Positions 11,660-22,798 are shown, counted from the first letter of the stretch. The stretch is DNA of 64,000 nucleotides from Symsagittifera roscoffensis (GCF_963678635.1 NC_087069.1:28930776-28994775), one strand, 5' to 3'. Made by a program: numbers and translations. The notes: generated by a model from the letters alone, not told the origin.

Positions 11660-12069
11660 TGGAACCTGATCTAAACTACATTTTATGATTGGATAAATTA
11701 GATATTTTACCAATGTAAAGTATTTAATATTAACCAATCATGATCCATCTAACTAACAATCCACTTATTTGTAAGTGCTGAAATTACTTGTAATTTCAGC
11801 ACCAGAGAGATTTGAATTTAACTTAGAAATTAGTTGAACTCTCCCGAGTACTTCAGCAGCCGCAATAAACCAGTATACCCTAGATCTATTGAGCCTAGCA
11901 GAGACTAGTTAAACAACCTGAGACTAGATAGTATAAGAGTAAGATTAGGATCGGTATTAGACTAAGAAGTTGCACGAATCTATCCGGCCGAAAATCAGAT
12001 AGCGTGACGAGCAGACGGTGTACCCTATCCGAAATTACTCTATGAGTTATACACTTCGGTCCTAACTCA
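11660..12069 (+). repeat. 5' LTR of copy 2 (minimum extent)
   Basis: This stretch matches the truncated 3' LTR at 37920-38329 and the LTRs of copies 1 and 3. The LTR probably extends further, but no complete 3' LTR is present to define its end. I could not identify a primer-binding site with confidence. Confidence 0.85.
11775..11802. repeat. Perfect 13-bp LTR palindrome with TT loop
   Basis: GTGCTGAAATTAC, then TT, then its exact reverse complement. The same hairpin is present in the LTRs of copy 1 and copy 3 and in the 3' LTR from 37920. It could be a protein-binding dyad in DNA or a stem-loop in RNA. Conservation is seen, function is inferred. Confidence 0.75.
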
Positions 12070-12156
12070 TCTGGTGCGACCATAAGTCTCGAACAAGACC
12101 TTAATAGATTAGAATTAACCAATAATAGATTAGAATTTAGACAAAACATTTACAAA

Positions 12157-12392
12157 ATGTTATACGACGATAATTTAATCGAAATGTCTCTCTACGACTC
12201 AATAGATCAGAGCCAATATTCCGAACGATAACAGAACTACCCGGAATTGGAAGAAGACCTCGAACCAGAGACGACATACGACAAAGTAAAAATTTGCCAT
12301 ATAGTTATATGATAGTTCGGCAAAAGCCAGAACAAACTTTTGTATTTAGAATACTACTGGCAATGAATTTAGATTTTCATTTGCAAACATAA
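12157..12392 (+). pseudogene. Leader ORF of copy 2, frameshifted
   Basis: This matches the 77-aa leader ORFs of copies 1 and 3. A TC duplication near 12187-12192 shifts the frame ten codons after the ATG, so only a short product would be made. Outside the lesion the sequence is close to the other copies. Confidence 0.55.
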
Positions 12393-13305
12393 AACCTTGA
12401 AGTCAATCTTCAAAATCATTTCAGGCGCTAAACAAAATTATTAATATACAATAACGATTGATAAAAAGATCTCAGATCGTTTTCCTAAATTCTGCAGTAA
12501 TATACAAAACATGTTTGAAAAATGTTTATTGGAAAATCAAAATAAAAATTAGTAGCATGATAATAAATGGTTAGTAATCATAAATCATCCAGGGGTTTCA
12601 GCTTCATCACCTAAACATAACAGCATTCATAAGCTCACTAATATCATCAAAACACTAAATCTTTTCTCTACACAAAATTAAATTATTATTAAAACTTAAA
12701 TTCACTTAATTTTGGCTTATCCTTGGATCTTAAATCATTTTCTACTTAATTAAATTTAAAACTTGATCATCAAGGCCTATCCTTGGATCAAAAAGAACAA
12801 CTTTGTTCTCCCCCACCCACTTAACTAGTGTCTAACGACCTCAAACGTCGATTCACTATCCAACCCTTTCTAAAAACCCAGGACTAATAGAAATTTTTAA
12901 ATAAAACTAATCATTCAAATTAAGATAAACAGTGAAGAACTTCGGTTATTCATCCTTCACTTGACCCCCCTCTTACCAGACTCAGGATAAATCTTAGACT
13001 TAGTAAGTTTAAAATAGTATCTAACGAACAACTCGCGTTCTAATTATACCTGAACCTTGTGGATCGATTTACTATTCTCCAACCCTTGAACACAATCACT
13101 ACCCCTAAGTAAGATTAAGTAAGTTAACACCTTAGCTTATACTAGTCACGAGAAAGTAAAAAATCATTCTTCGGAATAGATATACTTTTCTCTCCAACCC
13201 TGAACAAATAGACCCAGGTTAAGCTAACCAAAAAATCGTAAGGACTAACAGTTTAAGCAAATAGAAATCATTTAACAACCTTTTGCACCCGTCATCCTAA
13301 ACCTT
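12393..13305 (+). promoter_or_regulatory. Leader between LTR region and ORF1, with internal repeats
   Basis: About 900 bases without a long ORF. It contains three diverged copies of a 'cgatt-acta-tctccaaccct' motif near 12848, 13065 and 13178. Two copies of 'ggc-tatccttggatc' lie near 12712 and 12771; in copy 1 these form a 60-bp tandem repeat at 2400-2486. In retroviruses the leader holds packaging, dimerisation and splice signals, and repeated structured motifs would fit that. No direct evidence of function is available. Confidence 0.5.
13119..13124 (+). promoter_or_regulatory. Candidate leader splice donor GTAAGT
   Basis: GTAAGT lies in the leader, 187 bases before the ORF1 start, and is conserved in copy 1. 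A donor here could join to an acceptor upstream of the Pro-rich and env ORFs, for example the 'ctacccaacag' ending at 23024, to make a subgenomic mRNA. This is inferred from position and consensus only. Confidence 0.3.
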
Positions 13306-13773
13306 ATGTCATTTAAAAACCTAGGAAATAAACAAACAATCGTTTTACACAATTGTGAAATAGATAACAAAAAATACGACCTTGTAATCACACCTCATAC
13401 ACAAACTGTTGGATACATTCGAACAAAACGACAAACACTAAAGAGAAAAATAATAACTAAACAAAGACAAATAACACGAAAAAGATTTTCAAAAAACCGA
13501 AACGCATTTTCAGAATCAGAAACCAACAGTTTAGACGAACTTTATAAATTAAAAGAATCAATAGATAAAAATTGCCCAATTCACGATCAATTATATTTCT
13601 CTGACTCAGAAACAACTTCAAATTCATCAAAAAGAGGAAAAAGAAGAATAAAAAAGCAGTATAAACACAAACCAGTACATTTATACAATTGGAATCAACC
13701 AATTAGACACAATGATAATTACATATTAACAGTCATCGAACGAAAAAATGAGCTCAACGCACACCCCAGGTGA
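13306..13773 (+). CDS. ORF1, basic protein of 155 aa upstream of gag
   Basis: It starts at the first ATG after the long leader and ends 26 bases inside gag, in a different frame. The protein has a Lys/Arg-rich centre (residues about 40-63), an acidic and serine-rich stretch (about 65-100) and a second Lys/Arg cluster (about 108-120). It has no signal peptide or membrane segment. Copy 1 keeps the ORF at the same length. I recognise no family. The basic patches would suit nucleic-acid binding or nuclear import, but that is inference. Its overlap with gag suggests that gag is translated by reinitiation, leaky scanning or frameshifting near the A-rich stretch before the gag ATG. Confidence 0.65.
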   Translation: MSFKNLGNKQTIVLHNCEIDNKKYDLVITPHTQTVGYIRTKRQTLKRKIITKQRQITRKRFSKNRNAFSESETNSLDELYKLKESIDKNCPIHDQLYFSDSETTSNSSKRGKRRIKKQYKHKPVHLYNWNQPIRHNDNYILTVIERKNELNAHPR

Positions 13774-16700
13774 AGAAAGTCCAGATGATGATGATATCTT
13801 CCCCTTTATAGTAGATGCAACCACTGATAGAGGACAGCATATATTTTGCAAAAATTTACTCTTAAATTTATTTGAACCCGGAATCAGTCCATGTAAAACA
13901 GAGTTCCCAGATGTAAAAATCAAAAGACAAATTATCGATCACTATCTAAAAGATATATGTAACTTAACACAACAATACGGAATCTACTCCATAGAATTCA
14001 GCTCACCAAACCAGAATCACAGCAAATATATAATTCAAACAGACGACCTTGATTTAGAATTTTCAAAAGTATTCTCAGAATATATAAAAAGCATCCAATA
14101 TCATAACTCACAAAGAGCAAACTCCATATTCACCAATGAAGTTTTTGCAATAATATATTGTTATATCTCGATATTAGAAAACGAAATCCAAATACCAAAT
14201 GTCTCACCGACAGAAACATCTAAACATATATTAGTACGACACGAAATCACACTACTCTCTAGTTTTCTAAATATCATTAAAGAAAATTTCACGAAAGATG
14301 AAGTTTCACAACATACAAAACATGACTTACAAAAAATTTTGGCATGGTTAATAATAGATTATTTCGCACACAATATTGATTTAATTTCACAAGCTAGAAA
14401 AAATTTTAGACCCCAAAACTCAAACGATGATACTGCTATCACAGAACAATCAGACTATGTTTGGGACCCCGAATGGTCTCATCCCGCACTTATAAACTTC
14501 CCACAATCAATCTCAAGTCAAGCAATAAGTACGATATTTTATATAAGAGATTATGTAAGAGTAATACCATTAACCATTGATGCAACACCATTAAACTATA
14601 ATACATTTTTACCCGATATGCAAAATAATAGTTTAAACTCTACAGTCATACACAATGAAAACCTCAATGGAACTAGGAATCTTACTCAACAAGATATCCA
14701 GACACCATCACACTTCATAAATGAAGAAATCGTACACACAACAACTACACAACAAAGTATTTCACCAATACGCCCAAACTTAACAACCCCAAGACATACA
14801 AACCTTTCACAAACACAGTTAACCTTACAATCAACCGTTAAACCTTCGGTTGCCCCAAAATATTCACACATGGATTACCAAACATACAGACCCATGACAA
14901 TACCGCCAAAAACACGCAAAACGTTCACTAGAAACAATTTTGCAGACCATAATTATAATTACACACATCAATCAAAAACAAATTATCAACCACGAAAAAA
15001 TTTTAGTAATTATACAAGATCTCGAAACTGGGATAACTCAATGGCACCACCTAATTCAGTATATTTCCAATCAAATTTACATCCTCCACAGGATCGTAGT
15101 GAAAATTATCCATTTTTTCAACAAAATAAAAACAAAAAACAAACATCTTATAAAATGGATTACTTATCCTCAGATGATGATTTCTTACAACCAGTTATAT
15201 TTGCACCCTATAATCAAGAATATCGTGGACAAGGAATACAGAAACCACAAACAAATCATAGAATTTTTTCTCCACAACCAATAGATACACAAAATCAACA
15301 ACCAATTCAGCAACAAAACCCAATTATTACACAATCTTTTCAACCAATTCAGCAACAAAACCCAATGATTGCACACTCGTATCAACCAACACAAATGCAA
15401 AATGAAATACCACTCCCATATTATCTTCAACAACACGAAATAACAAGAAATCAACTCTCAATTTTTTCTCAAATGCCAAATGCAGCAGAATCATTACAAA
15501 TGACAATGAATCCATACCTTATGGGTGGATCATCAATAACATCAAATAAACTTTTAATGGTATTCACAGGAACAGACCCTGAATACTCTGTAGAAGACTA
15601 TTTAAATGCAGTAACAGCAAATTTGATTTTAAATATAGGACCTAAACCAATTAATACGCCACTACATCAAAACTGGATACATCGACGCACAGCGTTGATA
15701 CAAACAACTTTAGATGGCGCAGCCCAAAAATGGTTTTCAGTATTGCCTCTAGAAATAAAACCAAATTGGAAAAGATTTACACAAGAATTTTCAAAAATGT
15801 TTGACTCCGAAAGAAACAAACAACAACAAAGAGTTTTATGTAATGAAATTCGCAGATTACCAAACGAAACCATCAAGCAATTAGCAGTACGAATCGAAAC
15901 ACTAGTTCGAAAAGCATATTCATTAAATACACACGACTATAAAAACACAAAGATGACAGAAATCTTAATGATGACCTTAACACCACAATTAAGGAAAATA
16001 GCAATAAAAAAGAGAGCATCTCATCCTTCTTCAATTCGAGAACCCGATTTAGATTTTCGAAAACTAGTAGACAAACTAGAACAAGCAGAAATCACAATGA
16101 AACTCGAAGAAACGGAAAATCTGAAATTACAATACGTTAACAGAATTGAAACAGCTTCCACAAATATTAACAATATACAGGAATCAGATACAGACCTCGT
16201 TGAAAAAATCACTGAAATACTCAATATTTACGAAAAACACCCAAACTTCAAAGGCAAACCATCTTTCAAAAAATGGTGTAATTATTGCCGACGATACGGA
16301 CATAGTATTTCTGAATGTAGACAAAAACAGCAAAATAATCAAAATAAACCTCAAAAATACAAAGAACCAAATAAGTCATTCTATCAATATATGAAGAAAG
16401 ATCAAAATCTACCAAACAAAAATGTATACAGCAACAATAGTTCAGGAAAACCACTCCCGAACAATACAAATTATACAAGAAACCAATCACCACATAACTC
16501 AAGTTATAGAGGAAGATCGCCAGAACGAAGAAATACACAAAATTTGTCACAAAATCACTACAATAGACCAAATAGTAGAAATAACTACTCCAGATCTCAT
16601 TCAAACACACAGTTTGTTTCTAGATCTAATTCCCAATCAAGAAATAGATACTATCCAAACAATCAGTCACGAAACTCATCATATAATAGAAATAGAAACT

Positions 16701-16810
16701 ATTCAAATAATCGAAATAGAAGCTATTCAAACAACCGAAATCAGTATTATCCAAACAATCGATCAAGAAATAACTCATATAATAGATCAAACAGTAATTA
16801 TCAAAATTGA
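13748..16810 (+). CDS. gag: Gag polyprotein (capsid and CCHC nucleocapsid)
   Basis: The frame gives 1020 residues, long for a Ty3-type Gag. Residues 1-200 are an unrecognised, probably helical region. Residues about 280-590 are rich in Gln, Asn, Pro and Thr. Residues about 600-765 resemble the retrotransposon Gag capsid fold, with the Trp-Phe pair after 'Gly-Ala-Ala-Gln-Lys'. A zinc knuckle follows: Cys844-x2-Cys847-x4-His852-x4-Cys857. The tail is dominated by Arg/Ser/Asn/Tyr repeats. The ORF ends at TGA 16808-16810. The same kind of Arg/Ser/Asn sequence continues in frame beyond it for about 40 codons and leads directly into pol, so this stop looks secondary or is a read-through site. Confidence 0.9.
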   Translation: MSSTHTPGEESPDDDDIFPFIVDATTDRGQHIFCKNLLLNLFEPGISPCKTEFPDVKIKRQIIDHYLKDICNLTQQYGIYSIEFSSPNQNHSKYIIQTDDLDLEFSKVFSEYIKSIQYHNSQRANSIFTNEVFAIIYCYISILENEIQIPNVSPTETSKHILVRHEITLLSSFLNIIKENFTKDEVSQHTKHDLQKILAWLIIDYFAHNIDLISQARKNFRPQNSNDDTAITEQSDYVWDPEWSHPALINFPQSISSQAISTIFYIRDYVRVIPLTIDATPLNYNTFLPDMQNNSLNSTVIHNENLNGTRNLTQQDIQTPSHFINEEIVHTTTTQQSISPIRPNLTTPRHTNLSQTQLTLQSTVKPSVAPKYSHMDYQTYRPMTIPPKTRKTFTRNNFADHNYNYTHQSKTNYQPRKNFSNYTRSRNWDNSMAPPNSVYFQSNLHPPQDRSENYPFFQQNKNKKQTSYKMDYLSSDDDFLQPVIFAPYNQEYRGQGIQKPQTNHRIFSPQPIDTQNQQPIQQQNPIITQSFQPIQQQNPMIAHSYQPTQMQNEIPLPYYLQQHEITRNQLSIFSQMPNAAESLQMTMNPYLMGGSSITSNKLLMVFTGTDPEYSVEDYLNAVTANLILNIGPKPINTPLHQNWIHRRTALIQTTLDGAAQKWFSVLPLEIKPNWKRFTQEFSKMFDSERNKQQQRVLCNEIRRLPNETIKQLAVRIETLVRKAYSLNTHDYKNTKMTEILMMTLTPQLRKIAIKKRASHPSSIREPDLDFRKLVDKLEQAEITMKLEETENLKLQYVNRIETASTNINNIQESDTDLVEKITEILNIYEKHPNFKGKPSFKKWCNYCRRYGHSISECRQKQQNNQNKPQKYKEPNKSFYQYMKKDQNLPNKNVYSNNSSGKPLPNNTNYTRNQSPHNSSYRGRSPERRNTQNLSQNHYNRPNSRNNYSRSHSNTQFVSRSNSQSRNRYYPNNQSRNSSYNRNRNYSNNRNRSYSNNRNQYYPNNRSRNNSYNRSNSNYQN

Positions 16811-18913
16811 TCGCGAAATAATTCACAAAATCGACATTCAAGTTATAATAATCGTTATAGAAATTATTCCCAATCACCACACCGGAATAATAATCACTAT
16901 AATAATTCTAATAATCGCCACAGAAGTAGTACACCTAAACATCAAAGACATATTAATCAAGTACAATCTAATCCAGAAACAACATCAGATTCTCCAGGTA
17001 TTGATGACACAGTAACTGATACGTTACAACTCAATCAAATAAACTGTGGATCATCAGATTCAGAAAGCGATACAGAAAACACTCTCTCCATCAATATGAT
17101 AAAAGTCGAAAATGACTATGAGCCTGTTATATATGAACAACCTTTTTCATCACACATATATGAAAATCAATCAGAATTCCTTCACAATTATTATACTAAA
17201 CCCATACATTCCACACCAACGACGCAAGAAACTAATGGAATTAACACTACAAATCAACCCACTGAAAATGACAAAACAAAATGCTTGAATACAAATCACA
17301 TCTATCAAAATATACAAAAAGAACAACCCAACGAAAAAATTTGGACAATACCATTTCTCTTAGAAAGTCCAAGAAACAAAGAATTTCAACCACCAGATCT
17401 TGAAATTGATTTTTTAATTGATTCAGGAGCAGAATCAAATATAATAAACATTCCCACATGGAATGAAATAAAAACTTTACACCCAAAGCTAACACCTCTT
17501 GAAACCTCCAGTAAGTTAGCAACAGCACAGGGATCAACATTAATAAACTACGGGAAAATCCAATTATTTCTTCTCCCCACAAGAACAATAGAGCAAAGTA
17601 AAATTTTAAATAAGCCATTTAAACAAATATTCCATATCACCGATATTAAACATATAATCATTGGAATACCATTTATCTCTAAATATATACCAACAATCAA
17701 CATCTTGAATAGTAAAATATTAATCAAAGATAAATATACAAAAACAAAAGACACATCCCTAACATTTTTTCAAAGATTAAATAAACAACCACCATTCTTT
17801 TCAAAATTTTACCCAATATATAACCAACAAAGAAAACACTTGAAACCACTATCAGGAAACATCTATAACTTTTCAATCAAACAAGTTCACCAATATGATA
17901 AAAAACAAAACAAACAAAAATTTTATATGTCAGATTTTGAATTCAAACCTATTCATAAATTTTTCAAAATCACAATCTCATCAATAAAATATTTGAAAAA
18001 CTCGAATTCAGATATTATTTCCTTACATGTATACAACAATACACCTTACCAAGTAACATTACCTTTAGGACTTTTAGGCTATTGCGAAACCAACGCTACA
18101 ATATCACCAATACACGAAAAAGCATATCGCGTAAATAATATACTCCAATTACTAGATATTTGCCAATCCACAATCCTTAATGAAGAATTATCTATAAATA
18201 ATATAATAAGTAACGAAAACAGAAATACGGATTATTTCACAAAAACCCCATATTTCAAACCTACATTCAACATAAGTAACTACACAGAGAATCAACAGAA
18301 ATTTTTAACAATGTTTAATTTCCAACATTCACAAATAACACAAGACGAATTTGAAAAATTAGCCAAACAGCTAATTAAATATTCATCAGTCTATGCAACA
18401 TCCAAATTTGACGTTGGCAAAATCAGCTCATCACTACATCTCCCATTAAAACCAGACGCAGTTTTCAAAAAACAGAGAGCAAGTAAAGTACCAATTCACT
18501 TACACGATAAGATGAACAGATTACTCGACATTTTAGAACAATACAACATTATATCACCGGTAAATAAAGAAGAACAACCAAAAAGCAACACATTTATCAA
18601 CCCCGTTATCATTCTAGCTAAAGGAGAATCATTAAAAATCGTTCTCGATGCTAGATACCTCAACTCACTCATAGATGAATCAAAGTCTAATTGGCCCATT
18701 GAACCAATACAAGTTATTTTAACAAAAATAAACGGAAAATACTTTACCACCGCCGATATGAATAGTGCATATAATCAAATGCCATTAGATGAACAATCAC
18801 GACGTTTAACACAATTTGTTATTGGAAACCAACAATATGAATTCAACCGCTTATTCTATGGAATATCCATAGGACCAGCAGCATTTTCAGCTTTTATGAG
18901 CAAAATTTTTTGA
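16811..18913 (+). pseudogene. pol: Pol part 1: protease and RT amino-terminal half
   Basis: It is in the same frame as gag. An ATG at 17096 opens a 605-codon stretch, but homology of composition starts right after the gag stop. The protease shows Leu-Ile-Asp-Ser-Gly-Ala, with the catalytic Asp codon at 17420, and an Ile-Ile-Gly-Ile-Pro flap-end motif near 17656. RT follows from about 18420, with the fingers, the palm motif ending in Ala-Asp-Met-Asn-Ser-Ala-Tyr, and the Leu-Phe-Tyr-Gly-Ile segment. TGA at 18911-18913 interrupts the RT about ten codons before the catalytic Tyr-Leu-Asp-Asp box. A functional polymerase cannot be made from this copy without read-through. Confidence 0.88.
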
Positions 18914-20905
18914 CCACTAATACTCAAGAAAAACGCTGTCACCTATTTAGACGATGTTTTTATGCAATCACAGACAAAAGAGGAAATGTTCAATGTTTTA
19001 GAACAATATCACCAAATACTTCAGAACGAAAATCTGAAGGCCGCCCCCGATAAATCACACTTCTTTTTGACAAGAGTTAAATTCTTAGGACATAATATAG
19101 AGAGAAAAACAATCACTCCATTGAAATCACGCATTGACGCTATTCAAAAACTCCAACCACCAACAAATAAAAAGAAAATCCAAGAATTTCTTGGAATGTT
19201 AAACTTTTTAAGCAAATATGTTTATAAAATGCAATTATATCTACGACCATTCTATAATATACTTAGACAACAAAATAATTTTGAATGGAATACAGAACAT
19301 CAAGCACGATTTGAAGAAATAAAGAAACTCTTAACTGAACAAATTTCAAACACAATTCCAGATCCCGATCAACCATTTTATGCAATGTGCGATGCTTCGA
19401 ACTTTGGCATCGGCGCAGCATTATTACAATCACATAATGGTACAAATAAAATGAACCTCATATCAGCAAATTCTCGATTATTCACTCAAGCAGAGCTACG
19501 ACTCTCAACTCTAATGAGAGAATGTACAGCCATAATATATACACTAACAGAATATGAATTTCTGATACTTGGATCAAAACATCCCACAGTTCTCTTCACA
19601 GACCATAAACCAATCATCTTTCTTTTTACACAAAAGTCTAACCCAAACCACCGAGTTTATAGATTTCAACTAATTTTAATGAAATTCCCAAACTTACATA
19701 TAGTTTGGACCGCAGGAAAAAATCTTGCATTACCAGACACCTTAAGTCGAAATACGCCACCTGAATTACTTACACGAAAAACTACAGTTGAAATACCCAA
19801 AAATATAAAATTCTACCTTGCAGAAAATGAAACATCACCCCGATTGGAATGCAAATATGCAGTAAAAACTGACGTTGAACAATCACAAATAAATAGTTTA
19901 CAACATTTCCCACTTTATCTAGATTGTCAAAATAATCACTATGAAGTTGATCTACTTGGCACATCAACTTTTAAACCAATCCCATATTCACAATGGATAA
20001 AAAATAACACCCAACAAAAAAGAATAAAACAACACCCGTCTAAAAAAGACCATTTTCCACTAATTGAAAAAGAAAATTTAACTGATAAAATAAACTTATC
20101 AGGACCACAAACAAACGATTCAAAATACACAATAAATCAAGTTTTTGACCTCCATGACCCACTTGATACAATACCCTTATCTAAATTAGAAATTGAAAAC
20201 ATTTTTCTCCCCCCAACAGAAACAATTACAATTTCAACACTGAAACAATATCAAAATCTTGACCCGGTAATTCGACAACTAAAATCATGGCACAAATATA
20301 AAACTAAACCTATCAAGGCAGATTCAAATATTCTAGGAAACAAAACACTCCTCCGATACTTTCGCAAATTTAATAACACAACAATTAACGAAAATACAGA
20401 CCTTTTAGAATATAAATTAAATGAATCTACAGTTCCCTGTCTCCCTTTAAGTATGATTCTCATAGCTTTTAATATTTCACATACACAAAATATTAAAGGA
20501 CACTCTGGATCAGAGAAAACATATTCAAATTTTATACAAAAATTTTATTTCCCAAATGCACCAATTTGGATAAAAGTACTATCCAATGACTGTATAGTAT
20601 GTCAACTAAATAAACCTTACCCAAATCAAAAACAAATAGCACAAAAACAAGATTTTAAAGGACAAAGTTTGTACTTTAATCACCGTATCTCATTTGATAC
20701 TAAAGGACCAATTTCACCCTCATCAGAAGGAAACTCCTACATTATGGTAATTGTTGACGCATTTACACACTATGTAGCACTTAACCCAGTACCACATTGT
20801 AACGCTTATTATGCTTACACAACGCTTTATGAACACTGGATAGCCAAATTTGGACTACCAGAAATTTTAGTTACAGACAACGGTACAGAATTCATAAATA
20901 ATTAA
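18914..20905 (+). pseudogene. pol: Pol part 2: RT end, RNase H, integrase start
   Basis: The frame of part 1 continues here. The RT catalytic box Tyr-Leu-Asp-Asp begins at 18944. RNase H of the Ty3 type starts with Asp-Ala-Ser-Asn at 19391 and later shows Thr-Asp-His-Lys-Pro. The integrase zinc domain (His-x-His, Cys-x2-Cys) lies near 20478-20610. The first catalytic Asp of the integrase core is near 20696 and the second (Thr-Asp-Asn-Gly) near 20875. A TAA at 20903-20905 then ends the frame. The domain order places the element in the Ty3/gypsy superfamily. Confidence 0.88.
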
Positions 20906-21786
20906 ATCATCACGTTATGTCATTTATATAACATTAAACACAAACCACGTCGTCTCACGCACCTTGGACAAATGGCTTAGTCGAAGGTATGAACCGTTCA
21001 TTACAAGAATATCTTAGATGTATCATCAATGGAAATGATACAAGATATACCGAATGGTCAGCAGATGTAAAACTATTTCCCTTAGCATATAATTCACAAA
21101 TCACGACAACTCCAGGAATGTCACCATATGAAATGGTTTTTAACCAAAAGCCACGCAAACCAATAATGTTTACAGCAAATTCTCATAAAAACGCACAAGG
21201 TTATTGTCAACCAAATAAAGACTCAATTTGTTATAACCTACCTTTACATACACACGATGAAGATCATTTTCATCACCCACAAATTCTTAAATTAGCCTCC
21301 GGTACACACACCGAATGGATTTTAAATAGAGATAAAAAACACAATGAAATTTATCAAAAAATAACAAAAAAGTTGTTACAAAGGCAAAACATTAATGAAC
21401 AAATAAATTCACGCTTTACACCAGCCTCCGATTTAAAAATTGGAACATTTGTTTTAATACCCAATTTTACCACTCAAAAAGGAATTTCTAAAAAATTACA
21501 ACCCCTTCGTAAAGGTCCATACCAAATAATTGCAAAACCCACTGATGTCACATATAAAATCACCGACTCAGACAAAAAAGAAATCGTTCAGCACCGGAAT
21601 AACCTATTACCTTATTATCCAAAAGAATACGCACTCCGCGAACTAACTCAATTATATTCTTTTACAGGTTTAAAAATTATTCAAAATGACCCACATCCGG
21701 AAAACACAACAAAGGAACAAAATGATATTCACCTCGGAAATAAAAATACAAAATCAACCACCACCAAAAACAATACAAAAACCTAG
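20906..21786 (+). pseudogene. pol: Pol part 3: integrase carboxy-terminal part
   Basis: After the TAA at 20903 the reading changes frame within about 50 bases. The new frame carries the integrase Glu of the D,D-35-E triad near 20982, spaced as expected from the second Asp. An ATG at 20989 then opens a 265-codon frame with the core end and the carboxy-terminal domain (Gly-Pro-Tyr-Gln-Ile, then an Asn-Asn-Leu-Leu-Pro-Tyr-Tyr motif near 21600). Stop plus frameshift leave the catalytic triad split over two frames. This domain binds DNA and host chromatin in related integrases. The frame ends at TAG 21784-21786. Confidence 0.85.
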
Positions 21787-21824
21787 ACCAAAAAACATCT
21801 CAAAAAGAAAGAAAAAATAGAAAA

Positions 21825-21932
21825 ATGACCGAACAAATAATACCCCAAGAGCAAATCGATAAATCAGAACATAGAAAATCATCACGACTTAGAAATCAAC
21901 CACGTAAAAATTATAAAATATTCATCCCCTAA
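21825..21932 (+). CDS. Small basic ORF, possible displaced Pol tail (35 aa)
   Basis: It contains Ser-Ser-Arg-Leu-Arg-Asn-Gln-Pro-Arg, like the basic 'RRSSR-x-R' tails at the end of many Ty3-type Pol proteins. It is in another frame from the integrase part, so it may be the end of pol moved by a small indel. It is too short to assign with confidence. Confidence 0.35.
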   Translation: MTEQIIPQEQIDKSEHRKSSRLRNQPRKNYKIFIP

Positions 21933-22567
21933 TCTAAAATATTAAAGAAAGTCGAATTTCAAAAGCAAATTTAGCTCTATACTTCACAGACTTGAAACCT
22001 CTGAAACATTTTCAATTTTCATTTTTCAAAATAACATGCTGACAAACACGCAATGATTCTAGTTCAAATTTAGACCAATAGGATTCATCCAATCCGTCAC
22101 CTTCTCTAACTTAAACTCAGATCAACTAGACGAACGATATAAAACTCCAGGCATATCTATAACTATAACTTTGCGACCTCCAGGTCAAAAATAAGCAAAC
22201 CACTCCAATTTGACAACTAAAATAAATATCACCATAATATCATAACCCTCCCTTATCTAATAACCCAAAGATCAACAATATTTCCCCACCTCAGACCACG
22301 AATACCCCCCAAACAAATCTGTTAACTTAGCCTAAAGTAACAAAACGAACATTTTAATTAGCCTAAAGTACAAAAATCTCACCATACCCCGGATCATTTG
22401 ACAAACAAAAATAAAGAAAAAGACGACCTCCCGATCACCATAAAAATTGCCCCCAACAATTTTTTACAAAACTCAACCCACTTGTCAAAAAACTAATAAA
22501 TAATCCGACCACACTTGAAAATTGCGCCAAACAACAAAAAATATTCGATCAAGAAGTCATTTCTTAA
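21933..22567 (+). other. Non-coding spacer between pol and membrane ORFs
   Basis: No ORF of note. It holds two direct copies of 'ttagcctaaagta' near 22325 and 22360. It may hold splice or subgenomic signals, but none can be shown. Confidence 0.4.
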
Positions 22568-22798
22568 ATGCTCTTCTATCAAACAGTCACTAAAATTATC
22601 ACAAATCTCAAACAATTTTTTACGATACTTGAAACTTTCATAATATTTCTTTTTGATATCCTTGAATCTTTTCTAATAATCTTAATCATTTTTTGTAATA
22701 TTTTTTTAATTTTCTACACTATATTCGAACTATTTCTCCAACTTTCAAAAACCCTTGATTATATCCACAGGTACGATTCATACAACTTGTCTAAATGA
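22568..22798 (+). CDS. Small hydrophobic protein, 76 aa
   Basis: Residues about 13-62 are almost all Leu, Ile, Phe and Val with few charges, enough for two membrane segments. Short polar ends flank them. There is no recognisable family. Its stop codon overlaps the ATG of the next small ORF in the sequence ATGA (22795-22798), a layout used for coupled translation in compact genomes. In retroviruses and other viruses, small membrane proteins in this position act as viroporins or release factors; that is analogy only. No second copy is in the window to test conservation, and low-complexity AT-rich DNA can give such ORFs by chance. Confidence 0.4.
   Translation: MLFYQTVTKIITNLKQFFTILETFIIFLFDILESFLIILIIFCNIFLIFYTIFELFLQLSKTLDYIHRYDSYNLSK

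Noticed and set aside
11895-12149. 84-codon ORF on the strand opposite the LTR, present in all copies (also 3053-3307 and 35338-35592)
   Set aside because: It is fully explained by LTR similarity. It lies opposite the open leader frame and has no protein-like features apart from a hydrophobic stretch.
14940-15454. ORFs of 114 and 89 codons within gag on both strands
   Set aside because: They lie inside the low-complexity middle of gag and are by-products of its composition.
16422-17015. 197-codon frame overlapping the end of gag
   Set aside because: Ile/Thr-rich translation of the Asn/Arg/Ser repeat DNA in another frame; it is a shadow of gag.
16808-18913. Selenocysteine or an alternative genetic code to explain the TGA codons
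   Set aside because: TAA also breaks the same pol at 20903 and frameshifts follow, so decay is simpler. TGA also ends env and other ORFs normally.
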